DNA of 64,000 nt from Natranaeroarchaeum sp042663585 (GTDB taxonomy: Archaea; Halobacteriota; Halobacteria; Halobacteriales; Natronoarchaeaceae). This document shows positions 1-7,444 of this stretch, in pieces; within the stretch, counting starts at the first letter, position 1, and every line of letters begins with the position of its first letter. Made by a program: the position numbers and the translations under genes. The notes under the pieces were generated by a model that saw only the letters and a program-made list of their open reading frames with translations, did no database searches and was not told the DNA's origin. The stretch lies in NCBI RefSeq assembly GCF_042663585.1, contig NZ_JBHTAN010000006.1, forward strand, positions 2,170,001 through 2,234,000, read 5' to 3'.

Positions 1-653
1 AGCACGGCCCACACGCACCGCTTGGCACCGACGCGATCACTGCCGAAGCGGTCGCGGAGGCAGGAGCCGAGGAGTACGGGGAGGTCGTCGTCGCGCCGCC
101 GATTCCGGTCGGCGTCGCCGAGGAACACCGCCAGTTTCCCGGAACGCTCTGGGTGAGCGAGGACACCTTCCGCTCGTACGTCCGCGAGACCATCGACAGC
201 CTCGCGTACCACGGCTGGGATCGGGTGGTCATCGTGAACGGCCACGGGGGAAACACCGACGCCCTCCGTGAGGTCGCCGGGCGGATCACGCGCCATGACG
301 ATGCCTATGCCGTCCCGTTCACCTGGTTCGAGGCGGTCGGCGACCACAGTTCGGAGATGGGCCACGGCGGGCCGCTGGAGACCGCACTCCTGCGTCACGT
401 CCGGCCCGAGAGCGTCGCCGAGGACCGGATCAAGGAGGCACGAGAGGGTGCCAGCGACGGCTGGGGCGAGTGGCAAAGCGGCGTCAACCTCGCGTACGAC
501 TCCGCGGAGTTCACCGAGAACGGCGTCGTCGGCGATCCGGGTGATGGCGACGCCGAGCGCGGGGAGGAACTGCTCGAACTGGCGGCAGAGGCGCTCGCAG
601 AGCTACTGAGCGCGGTGGCGACGCGAGACGTAGAGCGCCCGGAACATAAGTAA
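1..653 (+). CDS. Creatininase family amidohydrolase, 5' end cut by window
   Basis: The reading frame is open from base 3 and the start lies upstream of the window. The first visible residues, GPHAPLGTD, are the metal-binding N-terminal motif of the creatininase family; VNGHGGN and the later EMGHGGPLETALL are the other conserved blocks. The family holds metal-dependent amidohydrolases acting on cyclic amides or formamides. In archaea one branch is the FAPy deformylase (ArfB) that feeds riboflavin and F420 synthesis, which would suit the F420 genes elsewhere in the window, but I cannot separate that branch from others by eye. About 216 residues are visible of a usual 240-260. Family call is firm, substrate is open. 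Confidence 0.88.
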   Translation, partial: HGPHAPLGTDAITAEAVAEAGAEEYGEVVVAPPIPVGVAEEHRQFPGTLWVSEDTFRSYVRETIDSLAYHGWDRVVIVNGHGGNTDALREVAGRITRHDDAYAVPFTWFEAVGDHSSEMGHGGPLETALLRHVRPESVAEDRIKEAREGASDGWGEWQSGVNLAYDSAEFTENGVVGDPGDGDAERGEELLELAAEALAELLSAVATRDVERPEHK

Positions 654-660
654 GGTTCGA

Positions 661-677
661 CAGTCGCTGCTCGACTG
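661..677. terminator. Small hairpin between convergent genes
   Basis: CAGTCG and CGACTG form a 6-bp stem around a 5-nt loop, eight bases after the stop of the creatininase gene and 36 bases before the end of the opposing gene. The position suits transcript termination or stabilisation for either gene, but archaeal terminators are mainly T-rich tracts, and no such tract follows. Weak call. Confidence 0.25.
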
Positions 678-712
678 ACGCGAGATGTCGGATCGTCGAT
701 CCGGACGCGGCG

Positions 713-1129
713 CTACTCCTCGTCTGCGGCATCGTCATCGCCGGCCGCGTCTTCGAGGGAACTCTTGAGATCCGGAATCGTCGCCGTCAGATCGCCGACC
801 TGTTCGTTGGCTTCCTCGATGGTCTCGATCAGCGCTTCGACTTCCGCGATCGATTCCTCCAGATCGTCGGCGTCGTCGAACGCGTCGGCGCGCTGGCCCA
901 TCGTGAACCACTTTTTCGCATCGCGGAGGTGATCAGTCGCCTCGCCGATATCGAGTGCCGACCGCAGCGAGTTGAGTACCCCGAGCACGTTCTCGCCCTG
1001 AGTCTCCCAGACCGTTTCGCTGTCGGGGAGTTCGGCCCGCGCGTCGTCCAGCGATGATTCGACGTCGTCTCGCATCTCCGATGCCGCCTCGCCGAACAGT
1101 TCGTCGTCGTCGAGCGTTGACTGACTCAT
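713..1129 (-). CDS. Haloarchaeal conserved hypothetical protein, DUF5790-like
   Basis: The protein has 138 residues from the ATG at 1129 (MSQSTLDDDELFG); an ATG two codons upstream is less likely. It is very acidic and, from about residue 10 to the end, looks almost wholly alpha-helical, with heptad-like stretches in the last 70 residues that could form a coiled coil. I recognise the N-terminal pattern as that of a haloarchaea-only family annotated DUF5790. There are no membrane segments, cysteines or enzymatic motifs. It stands alone, convergent to the creatininase gene. Function unknown. Confidence 0.8.
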   Translation of the reverse strand: MSQSTLDDDELFGEAASEMRDDVESSLDDARAELPDSETVWETQGENVLGVLNSLRSALDIGEATDHLRDAKKWFTMGQRADAFDDADDLEESIAEVEALIETIEEANEQVGDLTATIPDLKSSLEDAAGDDDAADEE

Positions 1130-1243
1130 ACACATACTTCTATCCGATCGCTGTTAAAAAGTCGCCCGAAAGTGAAAGTGAAATTCCGGATTTCGGCCGT
1201 TTTTTCGGCCAATCTGGCGAGTCTGTCGACTCGGCGTGACCGG

Positions 1244-2314
1244 CTACGCTTCTTCGCTCCCCGTCGTGACGCCGAACTGCCTCTCTCGGGCCCGCTCGCG
1301 CTGCTCTGGTACCAGATCGAGTCGCTCCTCGACGTCGCCGAGGACGAGCAGGCCGTAGTATCGGAGATAGCTCTGGACGGGGACCTGCAGGACGGCCGCG
1401 ACACCTACCAGCAGTACGAGGCCGATGAGTGCGGCGACGACGACGAGCACCAGTCCCGCGCCCGAGGTGACACCGAGTCCGCCGACGACGATGACCGTTC
1501 CGAACACCACCGCGAGCGCGAGCGCAACGAATCCACCAGCGAACGCAAGGACGGTCGTGACGGCCGCCGCGAGGAGGAGGCCGAGAACGTACTGCACGAC
1601 CACGAAGACCAGAAACTCGGCAGGTTGGGCACGCAGTGCAGTCCAGACCCGCGCCCAACCGGAGCGGATGCCCCGCTCTTCCTGTATCATCGTCGGGACG
1701 ACGAAGTAGGTAGTCAGACTGCTGACGACAGTCGTCGCGAGTGCGACGAACGCGCCCACTGAAGCGGCATACCCCACCGCGTCGGCGAGCGAGTCGGCGA
1801 TGCCGAGTTCCAGCACGGTCAGCGCCGTACCGGCGACTGCAACTGTTGCAACGAGGCCGAGTACAAGTCGGAACGCGAGCAGTGAAAGACCCTGCTTCCA
1901 GCGTCGGGCCACGTACGTCCGGACGGTGACGTCACCACTCCGAAGCGACTCGACGAAGACGAACTCGGCGATAGAGGCGAGCGCGACAAACGCCAGCGCG
2001 AACAGCGCGAAGACGACGGCAGCGGCCGCGACTGCCAGCAGTAGATCCTCGGGGATCGCTCCCGGATCCGCATCGGCGACCGGCCCGTCCGCAAACGCCT
2101 CGCCCGTCGTGATCTCTTCGAGGGTCGGGCCGCTGTAGGTCGGGTCGACTGACGGCGGGATCGGCGGGACGTTCGCAGAGAGGCTGATCCCGCCGCCGCT
2201 GAGCAGGAAGACGACGACCGAGAGTTTGAGAATTCGTCCGGGCGCAAACGGCGTCATGAGTTCCCGCGTGAGATCGATCGCGTCGCCGACGGATCTGACC
2301 GCAGATAGACTCAT
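1244..2314 (-). CDS. Polytopic membrane protein, DUF7544/DUF4013-like
   Basis: The protein has 356 residues from the ATG at 2314 (MSLSAVRSVGDAIDLTREL); the frame is open 17 codons further up but that stretch has no typical N-terminus. A first amphipathic segment is followed by a hydrophobic stretch near residue 30 and then six or so long Ala/Val/Leu-rich helices from about residue 100 to 330, with an acidic loop between the first and second. The C-terminal tail is charged and probably cytoplasmic. This layout resembles haloarchaeal membrane proteins of the DUF7544 type, which have no known substrate. Role unknown. Confidence 0.75.
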   Translation of the reverse strand: MSLSAVRSVGDAIDLTRELMTPFAPGRILKLSVVVFLLSGGGISLSANVPPIPPSVDPTYSGPTLEEITTGEAFADGPVADADPGAIPEDLLLAVAAAAVVFALFALAFVALASIAEFVFVESLRSGDVTVRTYVARRWKQGLSLLAFRLVLGLVATVAVAGTALTVLELGIADSLADAVGYAASVGAFVALATTVVSSLTTYFVVPTMIQEERGIRSGWARVWTALRAQPAEFLVFVVVQYVLGLLLAAAVTTVLAFAGGFVALALAVVFGTVIVVGGLGVTSGAGLVLVVVAALIGLVLLVGVAAVLQVPVQSYLRYYGLLVLGDVEERLDLVPEQRERARERQFGVTTGSEEA

Positions 2315-2435
2315 ACGGAAACATAAGAGGGCCAGCATAAAATACACTGTCGGAGAGGGTACCATCCACGCCTAAAACCGACGGGCAGCGTCCAGATAGC
2401 TAGTTCGCCGCGGCGACTATCCTCGACGCGGCTCC

Positions 2436-2780
2436 CTACTCTCCGCGGCGAATATCCTCGACCCGCATCATCGGATAGCCGTCTTCCATCTCCATTCTCG
2501 TCAGCACCTCGCTGTCCTCGTACTCGATAGTGATCTCGACTTCCATGAACTCGCCTGTCAGTTCCGTGTAGCCGTGGTCAATGGCCGCATCGAGTTCGTC
2601 TTCGAGGATATCGACGCGCACTTCGGCGGCATGGGGCTGGTTCTCGATCGACTCCTCCATGGCGCGTTCGAGGCTCGACGCGCTGGCGGGGCTCACCGGC
2701 GTCCCCGCGAACTGATGATACAGCGTCCCGAACTTGATACCGGCCTCGAAACACGCGCGTTCGCCCTCTTGTGGCTCCAT
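2436..2780 (-). CDS. mptD: Archaeal dihydroneopterin aldolase (MptD family)
   Basis: This 114-residue protein matches the archaeal dihydroneopterin aldolase family (MJ1585 type, PF04038): the N-terminal FEAGIKFGTLYHQFAGTPVS block and the later EDSEVLTRMEMEDGYPMM block are diagnostic. The enzyme cleaves 7,8-dihydroneopterin to 6-hydroxymethyl-7,8-dihydropterin and glycolaldehyde, the pterin that FolP joins to p-aminobenzoate. Its length is that of the full family. In haloarchaea it would supply the folate route completed by the fused FolCP protein 5 kb away. Single gene, divergent from azf with about 100 bases between. Confidence 0.87.
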   Translation of the reverse strand: MEPQEGERACFEAGIKFGTLYHQFAGTPVSPASASSLERAMEESIENQPHAAEVRVDILEDELDAAIDHGYTELTGEFMEVEITIEYEDSEVLTRMEMEDGYPMMRVEDIRRGE

Positions 2781-2883
2781 GCTCGAACGTTTGAGACTCG
2801 GCGTAAATCACCTTGGAAAGCGGTTGTCCGTCACGGGCACAAACCGTATGGTACTTGACTCACCTGGTCCACTGAACGAGTAA

Positions 2884-3651
2884 ATGGACGAACCCGTACT
2901 GCTCACCGGCGCAAGTGGCCGGGTCGGCTCCGCAATCCTCGGCGGTATCGCCGACGAGTACGACTGGCGACTCTTAGACCAGGAGCCGCCGACCGGCGAC
3001 ACACCCGGTGAGTACGTCGTCGCTGACGTCACCAACGAGGCCGCCCTCCGGAACGCGATGAAGGACGTCCGTGCGGTCATCCACCTCGCTGGCGATCCAC
3101 GTCCGGAAGCCCCCTGGAACAGCGTTCTGGAGAACAACATCGACGGCACGAAGAAGGTGTTCGACATCGCGGCCCAGACCGGCGTCGAGAAAGTCGTCTT
3201 CGCCTCGTCGAACCACGCTGTCGGCGCGTACGAGACGGAGGACCGGACGCCCGATATGTATCGTGACAACCACGAGTACCGCCTCGATGGCTCCGAACTC
3301 CCCCGCCCGAGCAACCTGTACGGCGTCAGCAAGGCCGCCGGCGAGACGCTCGGCCGGTACTACCACGACCACTACGACCTGAGCGTCGCCTGTGTCCGGA
3401 TCGGCAATCTCACCAAAGGCCACCCGCCGATCGACTACGAGCGCGGACAGGCCATGTGGCTCTCCTACCGGGACTGTGCCCACCTCTTCGACCGCTGTAT
3501 CAAGGCCGACTACGACTACGAGATCGTATATGGGATCTCCGACAACGACCGCAAGTACTACTCGCTCGAACGCGCGAAGGACGTGCTGGGCTACGACCCA
3601 CGGGACAACTCCGCCGAGTTCGACGGCGAAAAGAAGGCACAAACCGAGTAG
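2884..3651 (+). CDS. azf: NAD-dependent glucose-6-phosphate dehydrogenase, Azf type (extended SDR)
   Basis: A 255-residue extended short-chain dehydrogenase. The N-terminal Rossmann motif GASGRVG (residues 9-15) binds NAD, and the catalytic YxxxK is in NLYGVSKAAGE around residue 145. Overall pattern, including RIGNLTKG and IVYGISDNDRKYYS, matches what I know of haloarchaeal Azf, the NAD-dependent glucose-6-phosphate dehydrogenase that starts the oxidative pentose phosphate pathway in Haloferax volcanii. The start is the ATG three bases after an in-frame stop. A generic nucleotide-sugar epimerase is the alternative; length and the C-terminal half favour Azf. Confidence 0.85.
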   Translation: MDEPVLLTGASGRVGSAILGGIADEYDWRLLDQEPPTGDTPGEYVVADVTNEAALRNAMKDVRAVIHLAGDPRPEAPWNSVLENNIDGTKKVFDIAAQTGVEKVVFASSNHAVGAYETEDRTPDMYRDNHEYRLDGSELPRPSNLYGVSKAAGETLGRYYHDHYDLSVACVRIGNLTKGHPPIDYERGQAMWLSYRDCAHLFDRCIKADYDYEIVYGISDNDRKYYSLERAKDVLGYDPRDNSAEFDGEKKAQTE

Positions 3652-4266
3652 CTAGTCGAACAGTCCGTCGACGTCCCGTTCACGGTGTTTGCGGCGCTCG
3701 ACGTGCTCACTCAGGCGCTGGTAGATGATGCCCCTGTTCTCCGGATCGCCGACGAAATCGACGACGAGTGTTATGAACGTCGTCTCCGCGTCGCCGAGTT
3801 CCTCGCGCGCGTAGCCGACCCCGTCCTCGAGCACCCCCTCGTCGTAGTGCTCCGACTCCTCGGCCAGCACCTCGGCGGCCACGAAGGCGGCGTCGACGTC
3901 GAGGTCACCCAGCGCGAGCGCGCGGTCCTCGTGGGTGAGGACTGGCGGCTCCCGGCGCTCGATGAGTTCCGGGTCGGTAGCGAGCGGTCCGAGATATGCC
4001 CGGACAGGGTCGAGAGCCACGCCACGATAGGGCTCGGAAAGCCCATCGAGATAGTCGAGCGCGCTCTCGGCGAGCCCCGTCGCACCCTCCCAGTTTCGGT
4101 TCCGGGCGTGGTAGACCGCGGCGGTAAACTGGATCAGGCCGTGCAGAAAGCGCTCGTCGTCCGTGCCGTCGCCCAGGTCCAGCCAGCGGTCCTCCCAGGC
4201 GTCGTGGGCGGCGTGGTACTCGCCGGCGTTGTAGATGGCGATGCCGGCCCGCAGTTCCGCGTCCAT
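3652..4266 (-). CDS. DUF309 family protein
   Basis: A 204-residue protein whose first 100 residues carry the DUF309 signature: AGIAIYNAGEYHAAHDAWED, then HGLIQFTAAVYHA and a following helix with WEGATGLAESALDYL. DUF309 is an all-helical domain with conserved His, Glu and Asp residues found in archaea and bacteria; its biochemical activity is not established. The remaining 100 residues are acidic and haloarchaeal in character. The stop codon lies directly against the azf stop, so the two genes converge with no spacer. Confidence 0.85.
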   Translation of the reverse strand: MDAELRAGIAIYNAGEYHAAHDAWEDRWLDLGDGTDDERFLHGLIQFTAAVYHARNRNWEGATGLAESALDYLDGLSEPYRGVALDPVRAYLGPLATDPELIERREPPVLTHEDRALALGDLDVDAAFVAAEVLAEESEHYDEGVLEDGVGYAREELGDAETTFITLVVDFVGDPENRGIIYQRLSEHVERRKHRERDVDGLFD

Positions 4267-4335
4267 GCGTAGACATCCGCCCGGAGCAGGGTAAACGTCT
4301 CGACGGGCGGCCGTCGTGGCACTCGATGACTCGGC

Positions 4336-6189
4336 TCAGACGTGCCCGTCGAGGAAGTCGGCAATCGCGGAGTAGGCCTCGATTCGGTTGTCGAGTTTGC
4401 TGAATCCGTGGCCCTCGTCCTCGAAGAGCAACTTTCTGACCGGAACGCCCTGTTCGCGCACCTCCTCGACGATCTGTTCGGCCTCGCCGACGGGCACGCG
4501 GGGGTCGTTCTCGCCGTGAAGCACGAACAGCGGGGCCGCGATGGCGTCGGCACTGTTGATCGGGCTGATCGATTCGAGGAACGGGCGGTCCTCCGTGAGC
4601 GACCCGTACTCTGCCTCGCGGAGTTCGCGCCGCCAGTCGCCGGTGTTCTCCAGGAACGAAACGAAGTTCGCGATGCCGACGACGTCGACGCCCGCCGCCC
4701 AGAGGTCCGGATACTGGGTGAGGCTGGCGAGAGTCATGAACCCCCCGTAGGAACCGCCCTTGACGGCGATCCGGTCGGGATCGACCGCGGGGTGCTCGTG
4801 GAGCCACTCGACGCCGGCGCGGACGTCTCTCACCGAATCCATCCGCTTTTCGACGTCGTCGAGGTGGGTGTACTCGCGGCCGTAGCCCGACGATCCGCGG
4901 ACGTTCGGCTCGAAGACTGCGTACCCACGGTCGAGGAAGTACTGCTTGACGCCGCTGAAAGCGGGGCGGCGCTGGCTCTCCGGACCACCGTGGATATCGA
5001 CGATGACGGGCGTCTCACTCTCGACGGGATCCTCGGGCAGAGAGAAGAACGCGGGGATCGCCCGCCCGTCGAAGCTCTCGAAGCGCACCAGTTCGGGCGA
5101 CCGGAACGTCTCGCGGGGGATGCCCGCGGTCGGCGCATCGGTCCAGCGCTCGGCCGCGCCAGTCTCGAACTCGACGACGTAGACGTTCGGGTTCGTCGAC
5201 CGACCGTTCACGGTGAGGGCATACTGCTCGGCGTCCGGCCCGAAGGAGACGCCGCCAGCGGTTCCGGCCGGGAAATCGGGAGTCGGCACCGCCTCGATCG
5301 TCGTCTCGTCGACGAGCCGTCCGGCCGTGAGATCCGTGTAGCCGTCGACGTTTCGCGAGTAGACGAGCCGTCCCGTCTCCTCGTCGAGAGCGACGCCGCC
5401 GACGTTCCACTCGCCGCCCTCGCGGACGGTGTCGAGGTCCTCGCTCGCCAGGTCGAGACGGGCGAGATACAGCGTATCACTCCCCTCGTCAGTGACCAGA
5501 TAGACCCCCTCGCCATCCGGTCCCCACTGGACGCTCTGGTACCGGACGTCCCCCTCGTGTGGCGTGACGTGTGAGAGCGTCTCGCTGTCGAGATCCAGCA
5601 CGTAGAGGCCCTGATCGAAACTCGACCGTGACTCGTGGACGAGCAGGCGGTCGTCGTCGGGGCTCCAGCCGGCGACCGACAGCCACCCGTCGCCCTCGTG
5701 GACGAGTTGGGCGTCGTCGCCGCGTTCGTCGCGAGCCTGTACGTAGACGTCGAACACCGACTCGTCGCGGCGGTTGGACGCGAAGGCGAAGCGGTCGCCG
5801 TCGTGGGACCAGCCGCCCCACCTGTGTTTCGCACGGGCGGCGCGAGGCTCGTGACGACGCTTCGAGCCAGTATCGTGCTCTGCATCGGAGAGTGTGGTCA
5901 GGTTCCTGATCGTCCCGTCGGTCATATCCAGCAGGAACAGTTGCTGGCGCTCGTTGCCCCCCTCGTCCATACCGAAGGCCACCTCGTCGCGTTCGGGTGA
6001 CCACGAGACGAAGGTGACCCGTTCGTCGTAGAAGGTGCGCTGTTCGGGCCAGCGGTTCGACCCGTCGAGCGTCCAGATCTGCGGGGTGCCGGTCGTGTTC
6101 AGCAGGAAGGCAAGCCGTTCGCCGTCGGGGCCGAACGAACTGCCATACGCGCTGCGGACGTTCAGATAGCGCTCGATCGAGTAGGACAT
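4336..6189 (-). CDS. S9 family serine peptidase (prolyl oligopeptidase/acylaminoacyl peptidase like)
   Basis: The protein has 617 residues. The N-terminal 370 hold repeated WSPxxD-type blades typical of a beta-propeller that gates access to the active site. The C-terminal alpha/beta-hydrolase domain carries the nucleophile in GGSYGGFMT (Ser near residue 480), the acid in GENDPRVPV and the histidine in DEGHGF near the end, so the Ser-Asp-His triad is complete. No signal peptide is visible, so it is probably cytoplasmic and cleaves short peptides. The call between prolyl oligopeptidase and acylaminoacyl peptidase cannot be made by eye. Confidence 0.9.
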   Translation of the reverse strand: MSYSIERYLNVRSAYGSSFGPDGERLAFLLNTTGTPQIWTLDGSNRWPEQRTFYDERVTFVSWSPERDEVAFGMDEGGNERQQLFLLDMTDGTIRNLTTLSDAEHDTGSKRRHEPRAARAKHRWGGWSHDGDRFAFASNRRDESVFDVYVQARDERGDDAQLVHEGDGWLSVAGWSPDDDRLLVHESRSSFDQGLYVLDLDSETLSHVTPHEGDVRYQSVQWGPDGEGVYLVTDEGSDTLYLARLDLASEDLDTVREGGEWNVGGVALDEETGRLVYSRNVDGYTDLTAGRLVDETTIEAVPTPDFPAGTAGGVSFGPDAEQYALTVNGRSTNPNVYVVEFETGAAERWTDAPTAGIPRETFRSPELVRFESFDGRAIPAFFSLPEDPVESETPVIVDIHGGPESQRRPAFSGVKQYFLDRGYAVFEPNVRGSSGYGREYTHLDDVEKRMDSVRDVRAGVEWLHEHPAVDPDRIAVKGGSYGGFMTLASLTQYPDLWAAGVDVVGIANFVSFLENTGDWRRELREAEYGSLTEDRPFLESISPINSADAIAAPLFVLHGENDPRVPVGEAEQIVEEVREQGVPVRKLLFEDEGHGFSKLDNRIEAYSAIADFLDGHV

Positions 6190-6250
6190 ATCCCTACCAG
6201 CGAGCGCAGCGGCAAAACGTCACCGCCGGTCCCTGCATGGAATAGGCGGG

Positions 6251-6260
6251 ATTTTTAATC
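6251..6260 (+). promoter_or_regulatory. TATA-like box for the glycosyltransferase gene
   Basis: ATTTTTAATC ends 22 bases before the ATG at 6283, the spacing expected for an essentially leaderless haloarchaeal transcript. Confidence 0.45.
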
Positions 6261-6282
6261 CGGGGTCACATCCGACCCGTGT

Positions 6283-7341
6283 ATGCGCGTCGCGATGGTT
6301 TCGTTCGAGACAGTTCACCAGCGTGACGCATCACCGCAACGACGTGTCGACCGGATCGCCAGAGCACTGGTCGAGCGGGGCCACGACGTTCACGTCTTTT
6401 GCTCGCAGTGGTGGGACAAACGGATCGGCACCTTCGAGAGCGAGGAGATCACCTACCACGGCGTCGTCAGGTCGACCGACTCGAAACGATCCTTCCTCCT
6501 CACGCTCCCCTTCGCGATCAACGGCTGTGACCCCGACGTGGTCCACGCCGCAGCGACGTACCCGCCTGCGGTTGCGTCTGCAAGTTTCGGCGCGACGCTG
6601 GCGCGGACCCCCTTGCTCTGTGACTGGTACGATCCGGCGGTCGGCGACGGCTTTCTCTCGCGCCGGGCGCTCTCGGCACCGGATCGGATCGCTGTCCCCT
6701 CCAGACTCGTCCGGACGCGGCTGCGCGAGAACGGGGCGGACGCCGACCGGACACAGGTCGTCCCCAACAGCGTCGACTTCGACCTGATCCGCGAGACCGA
6801 ACCGGCCGACGAGCGCCACATCGTCTACGCGCGCGACCTCGACGAGGGGGCGAATCTCGAGAGCCTCCTGCTCGCCCTCGCCGAGTTACGCGAGTTCGAC
6901 TGGTCGGCAACCGTAATCGGCGACGGCCCCCGGCGCGCGGAGTACGAACGGCAGGTCCGCGACCTGCGGATCGACGACCGGATCACCTTCGCCGGCGCGC
7001 TCTCCCGCGAGGAGCGAGTCTCCATCTACAGGAGCGCCCACGTCTTCGTCCAGACCGCCCACCAGTGTCGCTTCCCGACCGAGATGCTCTGGGGTCTGGC
7101 CTGTGGCTGCGTCGGCATCGTCGAGTACCACGTCGACTCCAGCGCTCACGAACTCGTCGAAGGGCGCGAGCGTGGCTTCCGGACGACATCGGAGAGCGAA
7201 CTCGCCGACGCCATCCGCGAGGCCGGCGAGATGGACTCGAAGACGGTCGACGAGGAGTTCGCAGGCTTCGACCGCGGGGCAGTGCTCGAACAGTATCTGG
7301 ATCTGTATCGAGAGCTTCGAAAGCAGTACGGCGTCCTCTGA
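6283..7341 (+). CDS. Glycosyltransferase family 4 protein
   Basis: The protein has 352 residues with the GT-B layout: an N-terminal Rossmann-like half starting MRVAMVSFETVHQRD with a gap for donor entry, and a C-terminal nucleotide-sugar half with VVPNSVDFDLI, IGDGPRRAEYE and the region around PTEMLWGLACGC that replaces the usual EGFGLPxxEAMA block. A soluble enzyme that probably transfers a hexose to a lipid or glycan carrier. There are no other glycan genes beside it, so the acceptor is unknown. The TATA-like box upstream supports this start. Confidence 0.85.
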   Translation: MRVAMVSFETVHQRDASPQRRVDRIARALVERGHDVHVFCSQWWDKRIGTFESEEITYHGVVRSTDSKRSFLLTLPFAINGCDPDVVHAAATYPPAVASASFGATLARTPLLCDWYDPAVGDGFLSRRALSAPDRIAVPSRLVRTRLRENGADADRTQVVPNSVDFDLIRETEPADERHIVYARDLDEGANLESLLLALAELREFDWSATVIGDGPRRAEYERQVRDLRIDDRITFAGALSREERVSIYRSAHVFVQTAHQCRFPTEMLWGLACGCVGIVEYHVDSSAHELVEGRERGFRTTSESELADAIREAGEMDSKTVDEEFAGFDRGAVLEQYLDLYRELRKQYGVL

Positions 7342-7444
7342 CGGTAGTTCGGTCGGTTTGCGGTGAAACTTCGAAGAGTGTAGCGTATTGCTTCGAGGAA
7401 TGTCGCGGATCGCTTCGAGAGTTTCGATCAGAGCCGTGAGATCG

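Noticed and set aside
4342..5574. 410-codon plus-strand frame inside the S9 peptidase gene
   Set aside because: Antisense to a gene with complete catalytic motifs; open by GC bias, no family features.
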